Assembly: GCF_000377985.1 (NCBI RefSeq)
Contig: NZ_KB899043.1
Location: 62,001 to 126,000, forward strand
DNA from: Sporolactobacillus vineae DSM 21990 = SL153
GTDB taxonomy: Bacteria; Bacillota; Bacilli; Bacillales; Sporolactobacillaceae
Length of the DNA stretch: 64,000 nt
Direction: 5' to 3'
Shown here: positions 43,172-53,729 of the stretch, piece by piece
Layout: each line of letters begins with the position of its first letter
Position numbering within the stretch: position 1 is the stretch's first letter
Program-made: the position numbers and the translations under genes
Notes under the pieces: generated by a model
Told to the model about the DNA's origin: nothing
The model's input: only the letters and a program-made list of their open reading frames with translations
Databases searched by the model: none

Positions 43172-44944
43172 TTACTTCAGCAGCGTAGCAACGTCCAGAT
43201 GGAGCTCGGCCAGCTGCTGGTCGCTGACTGCGCTCGGCGCATGGGTCAGCAGGTCGGTCGCGCTGGCGGTTTTCGGGAAGGCGATCGTATCCCGGATGCT
43301 CGACGCACCGGCGAGCAGCATGACAATCCGGTCGATGCCAAGCGCCATGCCGCCATGCGGCGGTGTGCCGTACTCAAACGCCTGCATCAGGAAGCCGAAC
43401 TGCTTCTCCGCGCGTTCTTTCGTAAAGCCCAGCACCTTGAACATTTTTTCCTGCATCTCGTGATTGCAGATACGTTCGGACCCGCTCCCCAGTTCAAAAC
43501 CGTTCAGCACCATATCATAAGACTGAGCCCGTACACTGCCGGGATCGGTTTCAATCCGGTCGAGATCTTCAAGTACCGGCATCGTGAACGGATGGTGCTC
43601 CGCCACATAGCGATGCTCCTCTTCGCTGTAAGAAAGCAGCGGGAACTGAGTCACCCAGAGGAAATTGAATGCCGACTCATCGATCAGTCCGAGCAGTTTG
43701 CCGAGATGGAGGCGCAGCGCACCGAGACTGTCAGCAACGATTTTCTTCTTATCGGCAACGAACAGCAGCAGGTCGCCGGTTTCAGCATTCGTCCGGTCCA
43801 TGATTCGCTTTGTGAGTGCCTCGTCAAAGAATTTGGCAATCGGTCCCTTCATGCCGCCCTCTTCAACTTTCAGCCAGGCGAGACCCTTGGCGCCATACGG
43901 CGAAACGACGTGGCGCAAGTCTTCATCAACCTGTTTCCGGGAGAAATGCGGTGCCTGTCCCTTGGCATTGATCGCTTTGACCTGTCCGCCTTTTTCCTGA
44001 ACTTCCTTGAACACACGCAGCGTACTGTCAGCGGCGATGTCGGTGATATCGATCAGTTTCATCCCGAAACGGGTATCCGGTTTGTCGCTGCCGTACTGAT
44101 CCATTGCTTCGGCATAGCTCAGTCGTTTGAATGGCCGCGGAATATCGATCCCCTTGACCTTCTTCATCAGATCGACGAGCATCGCTTCGATCATGTCCTG
44201 AAACGGCTTCAGTTCGAAGAAACTCATTTCAATGTCGACCTGGGTGAATTCAGGCTGGCGGTCGGCACGCAGGTCCTCATCACGGAAGCAGCGGGCAATC
44301 TGATAATATTTCTCCATGCCCGAAGCCATCAGCAGCTGTTTGAACAGCTGCGGCGACTGCGGCAGCGCATAGAATTCGCCCGGGTGGACACGGGACGGCA
44401 CCAGATAGTCACGGGCGCCTTCCGGAGTACTCTTCGTCAGGATCGGCGTTTCGATATCAAGAAAACCGCGGTCGTCTAAAAATTGACGCAGCGTATGTTT
44501 GACCTTGTTACGGAGGATAAAGTTTTTCAGCATTTCCGGCCGTCTCAGGTCAAGATAACGATATTTAAGCCGGACGTCCTCAGACGCTTCAATACCGTCT
44601 TCAATCGGAAACGGCGGTGTCTTCGACTTGTTCAGTACCTTGATATCGCTGATCATGACTTCGATATCGCCGGTCTTGATCTTCGGATTGATTGCTTCCG
44701 GATCACGTTTGGAGACAACCCCGGTTACAGACAGACAGTATTCGCTCCGTACTTTGTCCGCCTTGTTCCAGGCGTCCTGGGACACTTTCGGATTAAACAC
44801 AATCTGCACAAATCCGGAACGATCCCGCAAATCGATGAAAATGACGCCGCCCAGATCTCTGCGTTTCTGAACCCAACCGGCCAGCGTAACGGTTTTCCCG
44901 GCCAGTTCGGCCGTCAGTTCGCCGCAATTCGCATTACGATACAT
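43172..44944 (-). CDS. aspS: Aspartyl-tRNA synthetase
   Basis: Charges tRNA-Asp. The 590-residue class II enzyme has an N-terminal OB fold ([23 protein letters not shown]), the catalytic domain with [58 protein letters not shown] (motif 2), the bacterial GAD insertion (about residues 290-410) and motif 3 [15 protein letters not shown]. It lies 18 bases after hisS and shares its T-box-controlled transcript. GAGGTGA precedes the ATG. Confidence 0.97.
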   Translation of the reverse strand: MYRNANCGELTAELAGKTVTLAGWVQKRRDLGGVIFIDLRDRSGFVQIVFNPKVSQDAWNKADKVRSEYCLSVTGVVSKRDPEAINPKIKTGDIEVMISDIKVLNKSKTPPFPIEDGIEASEDVRLKYRYLDLRRPEMLKNFILRNKVKHTLRQFLDDRGFLDIETPILTKSTPEGARDYLVPSRVHPGEFYALPQSPQLFKQLLMASGMEKYYQIARCFRDEDLRADRQPEFTQVDIEMSFFELKPFQDMIEAMLVDLMKKVKGIDIPRPFKRLSYAEAMDQYGSDKPDTRFGMKLIDITDIAADSTLRVFKEVQEKGGQVKAINAKGQAPHFSRKQVDEDLRHVVSPYGAKGLAWLKVEEGGMKGPIAKFFDEALTKRIMDRTNAETGDLLLFVADKKKIVADSLGALRLHLGKLLGLIDESAFNFLWVTQFPLLSYSEEEHRYVAEHHPFTMPVLEDLDRIETDPGSVRAQSYDMVLNGFELGSGSERICNHEMQEKMFKVLGFTKERAEKQFGFLMQAFEYGTPPHGGMALGIDRIVMLLAGASSIRDTIAFPKTASATDLLTHAPSAVSDQQLAELHLDVATLLK

Positions 44945-44962
44945 GATATCTGATTCACCTCA

Positions 44963-46231
44963 TTAATCAGTTAATTTTGATTTTATATAATCCGGCAATT
45001 TTGAAAAGGAAACCGTTTCCTGCGAGCCGTCAGCCATTTTCTTGACCGATGCTTCCTGATGCGCCAACTCGTCGTCGCCAATGACGACAACAAATTTGGC
45101 ATGCTCGCGGTCGGCCTGACGAAACTGAGCCTTGACTTTGCGGTCCATATAATCCTTATCGGCGCGCAGCCCGGCTTTTCTCAGTTCATTAAGCAGTGCG
45201 GGCACCTTTGCCTCAGCGTGCCCGCCGATCGCCGCCAGATAACAATCGAGCGAAGCCGGGCCGACAAGTGAAATGTCTTCAACATCGAGCGCCAGCAGCA
45301 GCCGTTCAATACTCAGTGCGAAGCCGACACCGGCCGTTTCCGGACCGCCGAGTTCGCTGACCAGCCCGTTATAGCGGCCGCCGCCGGCCAGTGTGCTGAT
45401 CGCGCCCTTACTCGAACCCATGATTTCAAAAGTGGTGTGGTTGTAATAGTCAAGGCCGCGGACAAGAGTGGGATCCAGTTCATAGGTGATCCCCATCTCA
45501 TCAAGCATCGCCTTCACGTTTTCAAAATAGGCCGCCGCCGAATCCGTCAGATAATCGATGATCGACGGGGCGGTCGCCATCAGCGGATGATCATGGTCCT
45601 TCTTGCAGTCAAGAATGCGCAGCGGATTTTTCTCGAGCCGCCGCTGGCAATCTTCGCAGAACTCGCCGATCGAAGGCTTAAAGTGGGCGATCAGCGCTTT
45701 GCGGTGCGCTGCCCGGGTTTCCGGATCGCCGAGACTGTTCAGAACGAGTTTAAGATGTTTCAAACCGAGCCGCTGATAAAATGTCAGCGCCAGGGCGATC
45801 ACTTCGGCGTCAATCGACGGATCGGCGGAGCCGAGTGCTTCTACCCCGAACTGGGTAAACTGGCGTGTCCGTCCGGACTGCGGCCGCTCGTAGCGGAACA
45901 TCGGACCGATGTAATACAGTTTGGTCGGCTGATCCGGAAGACCGTATAATTTATGTTCGACAAACGACCGGACAACGGAGGCCGTTCCTTCCGGCCTCAG
46001 GGTCAGATTCCGGTCACCCCGGTCCTTGAAGTTATACATTTCTTTCTGCACGATATCGGTCGTATCACCGACACCACGCTGAAAAAGATCGGTTGATTCA
46101 AATAATGGTGTGCGGATCTCTTTATAATTAAACAGATCGCAGACTGCTCTGGCGGTTTCTTCGATCTTCTGCCAGACTGGTGATTGATCAGGAAGCACGT
46201 CGTACGTACCTCTCGGGATCTGAATAAACAA
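44963..46231 (-). CDS. hisS: Histidyl-tRNA synthetase
   Basis: Charges tRNA-His. The 422-residue class II enzyme shows IPRGTYDVLPDQSP, motif 1 (YKEIRTPLFESTDLF), LTLRPEGTASVVR, motif 2 MFRYERPQSGRTRQFTQFGVE, the His-specific LVRGLDYYNHTTFEI and motif 3 GVGFALSIERLLLAL, then the anticodon-binding domain. It starts with TTG at 46231, eight bases after AAGGAGG; the frame runs open to 46333 but that stretch lies in the T-box leader and is not family-like. Confidence 0.96.
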   Translation of the reverse strand: MFIQIPRGTYDVLPDQSPVWQKIEETARAVCDLFNYKEIRTPLFESTDLFQRGVGDTTDIVQKEMYNFKDRGDRNLTLRPEGTASVVRSFVEHKLYGLPDQPTKLYYIGPMFRYERPQSGRTRQFTQFGVEALGSADPSIDAEVIALALTFYQRLGLKHLKLVLNSLGDPETRAAHRKALIAHFKPSIGEFCEDCQRRLEKNPLRILDCKKDHDHPLMATAPSIIDYLTDSAAAYFENVKAMLDEMGITYELDPTLVRGLDYYNHTTFEIMGSSKGAISTLAGGGRYNGLVSELGGPETAGVGFALSIERLLLALDVEDISLVGPASLDCYLAAIGGHAEAKVPALLNELRKAGLRADKDYMDRKVKAQFRQADREHAKFVVVIGDDELAHQEASVKKMADGSQETVSFSKLPDYIKSKLTD

Positions 46232-46341
46232 AACTGTTTCCTCCTTCTGATGCTCTCTGTAATCTGAATAAATGGTTTTATCCGGGCTGCCCGCCGCTTT
46301 CGTACAATGAAACCGGCAGCCGGTCCGGGACATCAGCCAAA

Positions 46342-46612
46342 ATAAAAATCCCCTGTCCGCGGATAAATAAATCCGACGGACAAGGGACGAATCTGCTTCG
46401 TGGTGCCACCCTTGATTCGAAACTTCTGCTGAAGCTTCCTCATAGACCGGTTAACGCCCGGCTGACGTTTTTTCCTAGTCTCAATACTAATTTCAGAAAA
46501 ACGCCTCAGGAGTGTCTTCCTGCAGAAGCCGGTGCGGACATGCTCTCAGCCGACGACAGTCCTCTCTTTCGTTTGCGGCAAGACTGCAGTTTTTCTCCTT
46601 CATAGGTTTGTC
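46342..46612 (-). promoter_or_regulatory. T-box leader controlling hisS-aspS
   Basis: The leader contains the T-box element GGGTGGCACCACG (46411-46399), which pairs with the acceptor end of uncharged tRNA. A terminator follows: CCCTTGTCCG/CGGACAGGGG (46386-46342) with a T-rich tail. AGAAAAAC near the 5' end pairs with GTTTTTCT to close Stem I. A CAC triplet at 46514-46512, just inside the 3' side of Stem I, is the best specifier codon and means histidine. Shortage of charged tRNA-His should therefore raise both synthetases. Confidence 0.88.
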
Positions 46613-46617
46613 TTTCT

Positions 46618-46645
46618 ATCGTACATGATTCACAGAAAATGTCAA
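46618..46645 (-). promoter_or_regulatory. Promoter of the hisS T-box transcript
   Basis: TTGACA (46645-46640), 16-base spacer, TACGAT (46623-46618). It lies between dtd and the T-box leader. Confidence 0.7.
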
Positions 46646-46670
46646 GTCTTATTGGGTGCCGAATCCGGGA

Positions 46671-47129
46671 TCAGCGTAGCTCTGCTTCGCCCTTGCTTTC
46701 GATAATCAGCGTCACCGGTCCGTCATTGACCAGCGATACCTGCATATCCGCCCCGAACCGGCCGGTAGCGACTTCAAGCCCGGCGGCTCTGAGCCGTTCA
46801 TTGAATGCTTCATAGAGCGGTTCGGCTGTTTCCGGACGGGCGGCGGTGATGAAACTCGGCCGCCGGCCATGCGCCACATCCCCATAGAGCGTAAACTGGG
46901 AAACAGACAGAATGGCTCCGCCGGCGTCCTGAATCGAACGGTTCATTTTCCCGTTTTCATCCTCAAAAATACGCAGCACAGCCACCTTGTCGGCGACGTA
47001 AGCGACGTCTGCTTCTGTATCACCCGTCCGGATGCCCACGAGCAGGAGCAGTCCGCCGTTAATCCGGCCGACAACTTCATCGTGAATCGTGACGGCGGCT
47101 TGCCTGACCCGCTGCAGTACAACTCTCAT
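46671..47129 (-). CDS. dtd: D-aminoacyl-tRNA deacylase
   Basis: Removes D-amino acids (and glycine from tRNA-Ala) from tRNA. The 152-residue protein has [24 protein letters not shown], the [17 protein letters not shown] motif with the catalytic threonine, and the cross-subunit Gly-Pro motif in [15 protein letters not shown]. It follows relA by 20 bases, the usual relA-dtd order in Bacillales. GGGGTGAAGG lies before the ATG. Confidence 0.96.
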   Translation of the reverse strand: MRVVLQRVRQAAVTIHDEVVGRINGGLLLLVGIRTGDTEADVAYVADKVAVLRIFEDENGKMNRSIQDAGGAILSVSQFTLYGDVAHGRRPSFITAARPETAEPLYEAFNERLRAAGLEVATGRFGADMQVSLVNDGPVTLIIESKGEAELR

Positions 47130-47149
47130 AAATCCTTCACCCCTGACGG

Positions 47150-49324
47150 TTATTGCATGACACGGCGGACCGAATAGATATCCGGAATCCGCTTGATCCG
47201 GTCGACGACCCGATGCAGATGGTCGATATTCGTAATCGCAATCGTCATGCTGATCGATGCCACTTTGTTCTTATCGGTCCGGCCGTTGATGCCGTTAATC
47301 GGCGTGTGCGTGTCGGCCACGCATTTCAGCACGTCATTGAGCAGTCCGCTCCGGTCGTACGCCTGGATTTCAATGTCGACGTTGTATTCTTTGGCCTTCG
47401 ATTCATTGTTCTCCCATTCGACTTCCATCAGCCGCTGCTTCTCTTCATTTTGGATATTCGGACAGTCCTTGCGGTGAACGGTCACTCCCCGTCCGCGTGT
47501 GACGTAGCCGACAATCTGATCACCCGGCACCGGGTTGCAGCAGCGTGCCAGACGGACCAGCAAGTTGTCGACACCCTTGACCTGAATGCCCAGCGATGTC
47601 TTGCGACGGCTCGGCATCGGCTTCAGTTCCTGCGTCGGGGCGCCGGTATCCTGCTGCTGTTCCTGGTCCTTCTGCGCACTGTCGTCCTCAGTCAGACGGT
47701 TAACGACCTGACGGGCCGGTATCCCGTTATAGCCAACCGCAGCAAACAGCTCATTTTCATGGGAAAAGTTATACTTTTTCACCACTGCAACAATTTTCTC
47801 GTCGGTCAGATTGTCCTTAAGACTGGCGCCCTGATTACGCAGTTCCTTCTCAATCATCTCGCGGCCCTTGGCGACGTTCTCCTGGCGTTCCTGGCGCTTA
47901 AACCACTGCCTGATTTTGTTCTTGACCGCCGAACTCTTGGCGATTTTCAGCCAGTCTCGGCTTGGCCCGTAGGAATGTTTCGACGTGACAACTTCAACAA
48001 TATCGCCGGTCTTCAGTTTATAATCGAGCGGGACCATCTTACCGTTGACGCGGGCACCAACCGTCTTATTGCCGATTTCAGTGTGGATGCGGTAGGCAAA
48101 ATCAATCGGCACCGATCCGACCGGCAGCTCGATCACATCGCCTTTAGGTGTGAACACAAACACCGTATCGGAGAACAGATCCATTTTCAGCGACTCCATG
48201 AATTCCCGGGCATCATCGGTTTCTTTCTGATACTCGAGAATTTCACGGAACCACGTCAGCTTATCCTCAAATTTGTTATTGATATTTTTCGTTTTACCCT
48301 CTTTATAGGCCCAGTGGGCGGCGATGCCGTATTCCGCCACGTCATGCATTTCTTCCGTCCTGACCTGGACTTCCAGAGGATCTCCCTTCGGCCCGATCAC
48401 GGTCGTGTGCAGCGACTGATACATATTCGCTTTCGGCATGGCAATATAATCTTTGAAACGGCCGGGCATCGGCTTCCAGTGCGTATGGATAATCCCGAGG
48501 ATGGCATAGCAGTCCTTGATGCTTTCCACGATGATCCGCACGGCGAACAGATCGTAGATCTCATTAAACTGTTTATGCTGATTCACCATTTTGCGATAGA
48601 TACTGTAGATATGTTTCGGCCGACCGGAGATTTCCGCTTTAATGTGCACGGACTTGACATATTTCTTCAGATCTTCGACGACCTGAGCAATGTAGGCTTC
48701 GCGTTCTTCACGCTTTTGCTTCATCAGATTGACAATTTTATAGTACTGCTGCGGATTGAGATATCGCAGCGAGATGTCTTCAAGTTCCCATTTAATCGCC
48801 GAAATACCAAGTCGGTTGGCGAGCGGCGCAAAGATTTCCATCGTTTCATTGGCTTTCTGGATCTGTTTCTCTTTGGTCATATATTTCAGCGTACGCATAT
48901 TGTGCAACCGGTCGGCCAGTTTGACAATCACGCAGCGCAGATCGCGGGCCATGGCGACGAACATTTTTCGGTGATTTTCCGCCTGCTGGTCTTCTTTCGA
49001 CGAATATTCGAAATGCCGCAGTTTCGTAACCCCGTCTACGAGCATCGCGACGTTATCGCCGAATTCATTCCGGACATCATCGAGCGTTACCGGTGTATCC
49101 TCGACGACGTCGTGTAGGAATCCGCTCATAATCGTCGTCACGTCCATCTTCAGATTGACCAGAATCCCGGCCACTTCTACCGGATGCGTGATATACGGTT
49201 CGCCCGATTTGCGCAGCTGTCCGGCATGCGCTTTTTTCGCATATTCATAAGCCTTTTTAATCAGCTCTATATCTTTTTCATCGAGATAGGTGGATGCTTT
49301 TGCAATCAGTTCATCCATCGTCAT
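47150..49324 (-). CDS. relA: Bifunctional (p)ppGpp synthetase/hydrolase (Rel)
   Basis: Makes and degrades the stringent-response alarmone. The 724-residue protein has the HD hydrolase domain with intact HDVVEDT and [12 protein letters not shown], the synthetase domain ([36 protein letters not shown]), TGS ([17 protein letters not shown]), a zinc-finger/CC region ([22 protein letters not shown]) and a C-terminal ACT domain. Both activities should be present. ATG 49324 lies nine bases after AGGTG; a GTG four codons earlier and an ATG two codons later are alternatives. Confidence 0.96.
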   Translation of the reverse strand: MTMDELIAKASTYLDEKDIELIKKAYEYAKKAHAGQLRKSGEPYITHPVEVAGILVNLKMDVTTIMSGFLHDVVEDTPVTLDDVRNEFGDNVAMLVDGVTKLRHFEYSSKEDQQAENHRKMFVAMARDLRCVIVKLADRLHNMRTLKYMTKEKQIQKANETMEIFAPLANRLGISAIKWELEDISLRYLNPQQYYKIVNLMKQKREEREAYIAQVVEDLKKYVKSVHIKAEISGRPKHIYSIYRKMVNQHKQFNEIYDLFAVRIIVESIKDCYAILGIIHTHWKPMPGRFKDYIAMPKANMYQSLHTTVIGPKGDPLEVQVRTEEMHDVAEYGIAAHWAYKEGKTKNINNKFEDKLTWFREILEYQKETDDAREFMESLKMDLFSDTVFVFTPKGDVIELPVGSVPIDFAYRIHTEIGNKTVGARVNGKMVPLDYKLKTGDIVEVVTSKHSYGPSRDWLKIAKSSAVKNKIRQWFKRQERQENVAKGREMIEKELRNQGASLKDNLTDEKIVAVVKKYNFSHENELFAAVGYNGIPARQVVNRLTEDDSAQKDQEQQQDTGAPTQELKPMPSRRKTSLGIQVKGVDNLLVRLARCCNPVPGDQIVGYVTRGRGVTVHRKDCPNIQNEEKQRLMEVEWENNESKAKEYNVDIEIQAYDRSGLLNDVLKCVADTHTPINGINGRTDKNKVASISMTIAITNIDHLHRVVDRIKRIPDIYSVRRVMQ

Positions 49325-49374
49325 TGGTATCATCACCTGTAAAACACTGATTTTTCGATCATCTGTTACTGATC

Positions 49375-49403
49375 ATTATCCGGAATTCCATAGTTATTGT
49401 AAA
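49375..49403 (-). promoter_or_regulatory. Promoter of relA-dtd
   Basis: TTTACA (49403-49398), 17-base spacer, GATAAT (49380-49375), each one mismatch from consensus. It follows the apt terminator directly, so relA starts a new transcription unit. Confidence 0.75.
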
Positions 49404-49443
49404 GTTTTTCATTTTCCTGAAGGTCAAATCGGGAAAAAGTGTG

Positions 49444-49470
49444 AAAAAGAGTGCCTGCACGCAGGCACTC
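49444..49470 (-). terminator. Terminator after apt
   Basis: On the minus strand GAGTGCCTG and CAGGCACTC form a nine-base stem with a CGTG loop, followed by TTTTT. Confidence 0.9.
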
Positions 49471-49483
49471 CTCACAAAATCAT

Positions 49484-49996
49484 TCAGTAATGAATCAATG
49501 ACAGCACATCATAGTCTTTCAAATATTTCTTGCCGTTCAGTGCGGCCAGATCAATGAGAAAACCGACACCGGCAATGACGCCGCCAAGGTTTCTGACCAG
49601 TTTGATCGTCGCATCAATCGTCCCGCCGGTTGCCAGCAGATCATCGGTTACAAACACACGCTGTCCGGGTTTAATCGCATCTTTGTGCAGACACAGTTCA
49701 TCCTTACCATATTCTTTCTCAAAAGTGACTGTCTCTACTGCACGCGGCAATTTCCCCGGCTTGCGGACCGGGACAAAGCCGAGACCGAGCGCGTAGGCAA
49801 CAGGCCCGCCGATGACAAAGCCGCGGGCTTCAGGACCAACCACGACTTCTGCACCGCGTTCCCTGGCAAACGCCGCGAGCTCATCAATCGCCGCACGATA
49901 CACAGGACCCTCCTGAAGAAGTGATGTGATATCTCTGAAATTAATTCCTTTTTCCGGAAAATCAGGTATTGATTTAATGTATTTCGCGTACTCCAT
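49484..49996 (-). CDS. apt: Adenine phosphoribosyltransferase
   Basis: Salvages adenine to AMP with PRPP. The 170-residue protein has [40 protein letters not shown] and the PRPP-binding motif [18 protein letters not shown]. The ATG follows GGAGGGG. It overlaps the end of recJ by 23 bases, an order also found in B. subtilis (recJ-apt-relA). Confidence 0.97.
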   Translation of the reverse strand: MEYAKYIKSIPDFPEKGINFRDITSLLQEGPVYRAAIDELAAFARERGAEVVVGPEARGFVIGGPVAYALGLGFVPVRKPGKLPRAVETVTFEKEYGKDELCLHKDAIKPGQRVFVTDDLLATGGTIDATIKLVRNLGGVIAGVGFLIDLAALNGKKYLKDYDVLSLIHY

Positions 49997-52340
49997 CTAT
50001 GTTCCCCTCCGGCCGGTCCGACTGTTTCCCGCCCGTCATGGTTTCAACAAACCACGCTCTTAGTTTTGAAATCGGCGAGTAACAAAAGAAGTCTTCAAGC
50101 TCCAGCAGATTTTTTTCTTTACGATATGTATCCGACTCGGTCAGTAACGCTTTATCCGGCGCAGGATTCGCAGTCAGGACACCTTTATCTATTTTAACAA
50201 AACCCAATTCAAAAAACACCTTCGTCATAAAAAAAACCGTACGTTCCGACCAGCCTTTGAATCTACTGATCCGGCTGGCCATCTGTTGGATCTGAAACCG
50301 GCGCTGCCGCCGGATCAGCGTGTAATACCAGACAAAATGCTGTCTCGGCGGGAACGCATTAAAGAAGTGATCCCGGCGATGAGCAAAAACAGCATAGATT
50401 CTGCTGATTTCCGGATTTTCTCTGAGTAAGCCGGCAAGCTGATCCCTGGTTTCCGGAAGATCCAGCAAGATCAGCGACGGTGTGGCAATCCGGATCTCCG
50501 GATGAAAAATTATTGGCGACAGTTCCGCCCCGACATTGGCCGCACGCTCTTCGTGAAAAGCCAGTAATGAGTAGCTGCCGTCCGGCAAATCCGACAGTTT
50601 TTCGCCGATTTGCTGACCGGAACGCCAGTCGAAGACCTGCGGCCCGGTCACGCGCAGATCCTCAATCATAAATTGCGGTTTACGGAATCCGTTCCATTCG
50701 TTAATCTGGAATTCTCCGACGGTGCCGATCCGGTCGGCCGTTGAAATCTGGGCAGCCAGCTCCCCGAGCCGGAAGCCGATCCCGTCAAGATTCACCTTCC
50801 GGCCCTTAAAGATCATTCTTAAATGCGCATGATCCCGGCCGACCGGAACGACCTTATCCAGGGCGACCGGATCCATCTGGAAAAGCGGGTGCGGGTTATC
50901 CGTCCCGAACGGTGCCAGCCGGGCCATCTCGTCGATGACTCCTGTGGTTATCTCGTCCGGCGTACACCGGCCGTCGATCACACATTCGGGAACCATCGCC
51001 GCATCATCAATCCGTTCGCCGGCAACATGAACGAAATCGGTCCGGAACGCATCAATCTCAGCTGCAGAAAGCGACAGCCCGGCCGCCATCTTGTGGCCGC
51101 CGAATTGTTCCAGATGGGCAGCACTGTCCGTCAGACCATGGTACAGGTCAAAGCCTGGAATACTGCGGCCGGAACCCTTGGCCTTTCCCGTTTCGCCGTT
51201 GACACTCAGAATGATGACCGGCCGGGCATATTTTTCAACTAATCGTGAAGCGGCGATGCCGATCACGCCCTGATGCCAGTGCTCGCCGGAAAGAACAAGT
51301 GCCCGGTCGCCGCGCTCAATGTAAGCCGCCGCCTGCTGTTCCGCAGCAGACGCCACCTCATCCACAAGTGCTTTTCGCTTCTGATTCAGCTTCTCCAGCT
51401 CATCAGCCAGCAGGCGGGCTTCCTCGCGGTCATCTGTGAGCAGGAGCCGGAGCGCCGGCTCTGCGTCCTTCAACCGGCCTGCCGCATTGAGTCTTGGCGC
51501 CAGCTGAAAGCCGACCGTATCACTGTCGACCGGGCCGTGATGTCCGGCACTCTCGATCAGCGCGTTAATACCGGCAAGTGACCCCTGATTCATTAATTCC
51601 AGTCCCTTTGAAGCAATCAGCCGGTTTTCATCTCTGAGCGGAACAAGATCGGCAATGGTGCCGATCGCCGCCAGAGCCGGCCAGTCGGCATCGAACAGGG
51701 GCTCAGGACAGAATGCCTGTACGAGTTTCAGGGCAATGCCTGCTCCGGACAATCCTTTAAAAGGATAACGGCAACCCGCCTGTTTTGGATTCACAATCGA
51801 ATAAGCCTCCGGCAGAACGGACGGCGGCTCATGATGATCGGTGATGATGTAATCCATACCCAGCTGTCCGGCCGTTTCTGCCGCCTCATACGCGGCAATG
51901 CCGGAATCCACGGTGATAATCAGGGAAATACCGTCCTCCCCTGCCTTCTCGACAGCCCGACGGTTTGGTCCGTACCCGTCTTTGAACCGATTGGGAATGA
52001 AGACAGATACTTCTGCACCGCACGCCTTAAGGCCCAGATACAAAAGCGCGGTTGCCGTGACGCCGTCCGCATCGTAATCCCCGAAAATCCGGATGGAATC
52101 GCCTCTGCTGATCGCCTTTCTGATCCGTTTTACCGTTTTGTCCATACCCAGCATTCGGAGAGGGTCATAATAGCCGGTTTTTTCCGGATGCAGAAAAAGG
52201 TCTGCGTGTTCCGGGTTATCCACCCCGCGCAGAACCAGTAACTGTGCCGTCAGTTCGGAAAGTCCTGTCGCTTTCGCCAGCTGCTGCACGGTCTCCTTAT
52301 TAACATGTTTTAAGATCCAATGCTGTTGTGAAGCCAGCAT
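49974..52340 (-). CDS. recJ: Single-strand DNA exonuclease RecJ
   Basis: A 5'-3' exonuclease used in recombination and mismatch repair. The 788-residue protein has the DHH motifs [31 protein letters not shown] and [11 protein letters not shown], the DHHA1 region with [12 protein letters not shown], an OB-fold and the extra C-terminal domain usual in Bacillales. The preferred start is ATG 52340 (MLASQQHW, as in the family), with AAGGAGG 11 bases upstream; an ATG seven codons earlier has only a weak site. Confidence 0.95.
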   Translation of the reverse strand: MLASQQHWILKHVNKETVQQLAKATGLSELTAQLLVLRGVDNPEHADLFLHPEKTGYYDPLRMLGMDKTVKRIRKAISRGDSIRIFGDYDADGVTATALLYLGLKACGAEVSVFIPNRFKDGYGPNRRAVEKAGEDGISLIITVDSGIAAYEAAETAGQLGMDYIITDHHEPPSVLPEAYSIVNPKQAGCRYPFKGLSGAGIALKLVQAFCPEPLFDADWPALAAIGTIADLVPLRDENRLIASKGLELMNQGSLAGINALIESAGHHGPVDSDTVGFQLAPRLNAAGRLKDAEPALRLLLTDDREEARLLADELEKLNQKRKALVDEVASAAEQQAAAYIERGDRALVLSGEHWHQGVIGIAASRLVEKYARPVIILSVNGETGKAKGSGRSIPGFDLYHGLTDSAAHLEQFGGHKMAAGLSLSAAEIDAFRTDFVHVAGERIDDAAMVPECVIDGRCTPDEITTGVIDEMARLAPFGTDNPHPLFQMDPVALDKVVPVGRDHAHLRMIFKGRKVNLDGIGFRLGELAAQISTADRIGTVGEFQINEWNGFRKPQFMIEDLRVTGPQVFDWRSGQQIGEKLSDLPDGSYSLLAFHEERAANVGAELSPIIFHPEIRIATPSLILLDLPETRDQLAGLLRENPEISRIYAVFAHRRDHFFNAFPPRQHFVWYYTLIRRQRRFQIQQMASRISRFKGWSERTVFFMTKVFFELGFVKIDKGVLTANPAPDKALLTESDTYRKEKNLLELEDFFCYSPISKLRAWFVETMTGGKQSDRPEGNIDGVREIH

Positions 52341-52388
52341 CCGTCTCTGCGCCTCCTTCATCTGTCACTCTCTCACGCAGGCGGACGA

Positions 52389-52739
52389 TCACTTTCTGAA
52401 ACGTGTATGCCTTCTTCGCGAGGACCGTGTTTCTTCTTCCCTTGCTGCCGATTGTTCGCCGGATGCGTGATCTGCCTGCCCGGGCTGAAGATCCGACACC
52501 TGTTCCAGCTCGCGTTCCAGCCGCCGGATCCGGTGCTGCTGCCGGTAGATTTTCAGATAGGTAAATGAACCGGTCAGAATCACACCGATCAGAACAGAGA
52601 TAATGATCACGACGATTAGTGGCAGCTTCGCTGTGCCGAGCAGAAAATTAAAAGCGACACTGTCCACATTAGCCACCGACAACAGAACAACAATCAAGAT
52701 GAAGATTAATCCGAGAAGCAGATTCCACTGTTTTCTCAT
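52389..52739 (-). CDS. LapA-domain membrane protein (YrvD-like)
   Basis: A 116-residue protein of the LapA (DUF1049) family: two membrane helices (LLLGLIFILIVVLLSVANVD and LPLIVVIIISVLIGVILTGSF), then a coiled-coil-like basic/acidic tail (RIRRLERELEQVSDL) ending in RRRHTRFRK. Family members act in envelope assembly in Gram-negatives; here the role is unknown. AAGGAGCGG precedes the ATG. It sits between secF and recJ. Confidence 0.86.
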   Translation of the reverse strand: MRKQWNLLLGLIFILIVVLLSVANVDSVAFNFLLGTAKLPLIVVIIISVLIGVILTGSFTYLKIYRQQHRIRRLERELEQVSDLQPGQADHASGEQSAAREEETRSSRRRHTRFRK

Positions 52740-52772
52740 TACTTTCCGCTCCTTTTTTCCATACGCCTGTTG

Positions 52773-53729
52773 TCAGCCCTGGGTCCTGACCGTTCTCCGG
52801 ACTTTCCTTCCTGCCAGGTAATGAGCCTTCATGACAGCCCAGAGCGGACAAGCAATACAGATCGATGAATAAACACCGCAGAGCAGTCCGACCAGAAGTG
52901 CAATCGTAAACGTTTTGATTGAATCACTGCCGAAAATCAACAGGAAAATAACCGGGAAGAGCACGGTCAGGACGGTATTGATCGAACGCGTCAGCGTCTC
53001 ACGAATGCTGACGTTGACCACATCGCCCAGTTCCTGAAGGGTCGACAGCCGTTTTCTGCTGAGTTTGATATTCTCACGGACACGATCGAAAGTAACAATC
53101 GTATCGTTGATCGAATAGCCGACAATCGTCAGAACGGCAGAGATGAACAATACGTTCACCTCAATATGAAAAAGACTGAATACGGTCACGATAAAGAACG
53201 CGTCGTGAATCAGAGCCAGAACGGCGGTCAGTCCCTGCAGGAACTCAAACCGGATCCAGACGTAAATGATGATAAATATGGAAGCAATGATCAATGCAAA
53301 CAGGCCGTTTCGTGCCAGATCACGCCCGACCTGCGGAGATACCGTGCTAACATTCGGATTCACATGGTACTTCGTCTGAATATCATTCTTCAGCTGTGCG
53401 ATCTGCTGCTGATTCAGTTCCCTGTTCAGCCGGACGGTCGCAATATGATTTTTATTACCTGACAGAACAACTGTGTCCGGTTTGTACCCCAGATCCGTAA
53501 ATGCCTGAGTCACATGCTGAGAGGACAGCGGCTGGCTGCTCTGGATATCCACTCGCGTCCCGCTGGAAAAATCGATGCCCAGATTCATCCGGAAGACGAA
53601 CAGAGATATAATGCCGAGCACGATCAGCGCACTGGAGAAGATAAAGAACACGTTCCGGTACTTCATGAAATCCAGATGGCTGTAAAATTTATTGTAATGT
53701 TTGTAATTCATATCACTCTTAGTTACCAC
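52773..53729 (-). CDS. secF: SecF, protein-export membrane protein
   Basis: With SecD, SecF uses the proton gradient to help pull secreted proteins out of SecYEG. The 318-residue protein has six membrane helices, the first followed by NLGIDFSSGTRVDI, then VGRDLARNGLFALIIASIFIIIYV, TIVGYSINDTIVTFDRVREN and SIRETLTRSINTVLTVL. In B. subtilis the two are fused as SecDF; here they are separate. I chose GTG 53729, eight bases after GGAG, overlapping the secD stop; ATG 53711 (MNYKHYNKF) is also possible. Confidence 0.93.
   Translation of the reverse strand: MVTKSDMNYKHYNKFYSHLDFMKYRNVFFIFSSALIVLGIISLFVFRMNLGIDFSSGTRVDIQSSQPLSSQHVTQAFTDLGYKPDTVVLSGNKNHIATVRLNRELNQQQIAQLKNDIQTKYHVNPNVSTVSPQVGRDLARNGLFALIIASIFIIIYVWIRFEFLQGLTAVLALIHDAFFIVTVFSLFHIEVNVLFISAVLTIVGYSINDTIVTFDRVRENIKLSRKRLSTLQELGDVVNVSIRETLTRSINTVLTVLFPVIFLLIFGSDSIKTFTIALLVGLLCGVYSSICIACPLWAVMKAHYLAGRKVRRTVRTQG

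Noticed and set aside
47153-49117. A 654-codon frame on the plus strand
   Set aside because: It is the shadow of relA, whose domains and motifs are complete on the other strand. The same holds for the long plus-strand frames opposite alaS, aspS, recD2 and yqeH.
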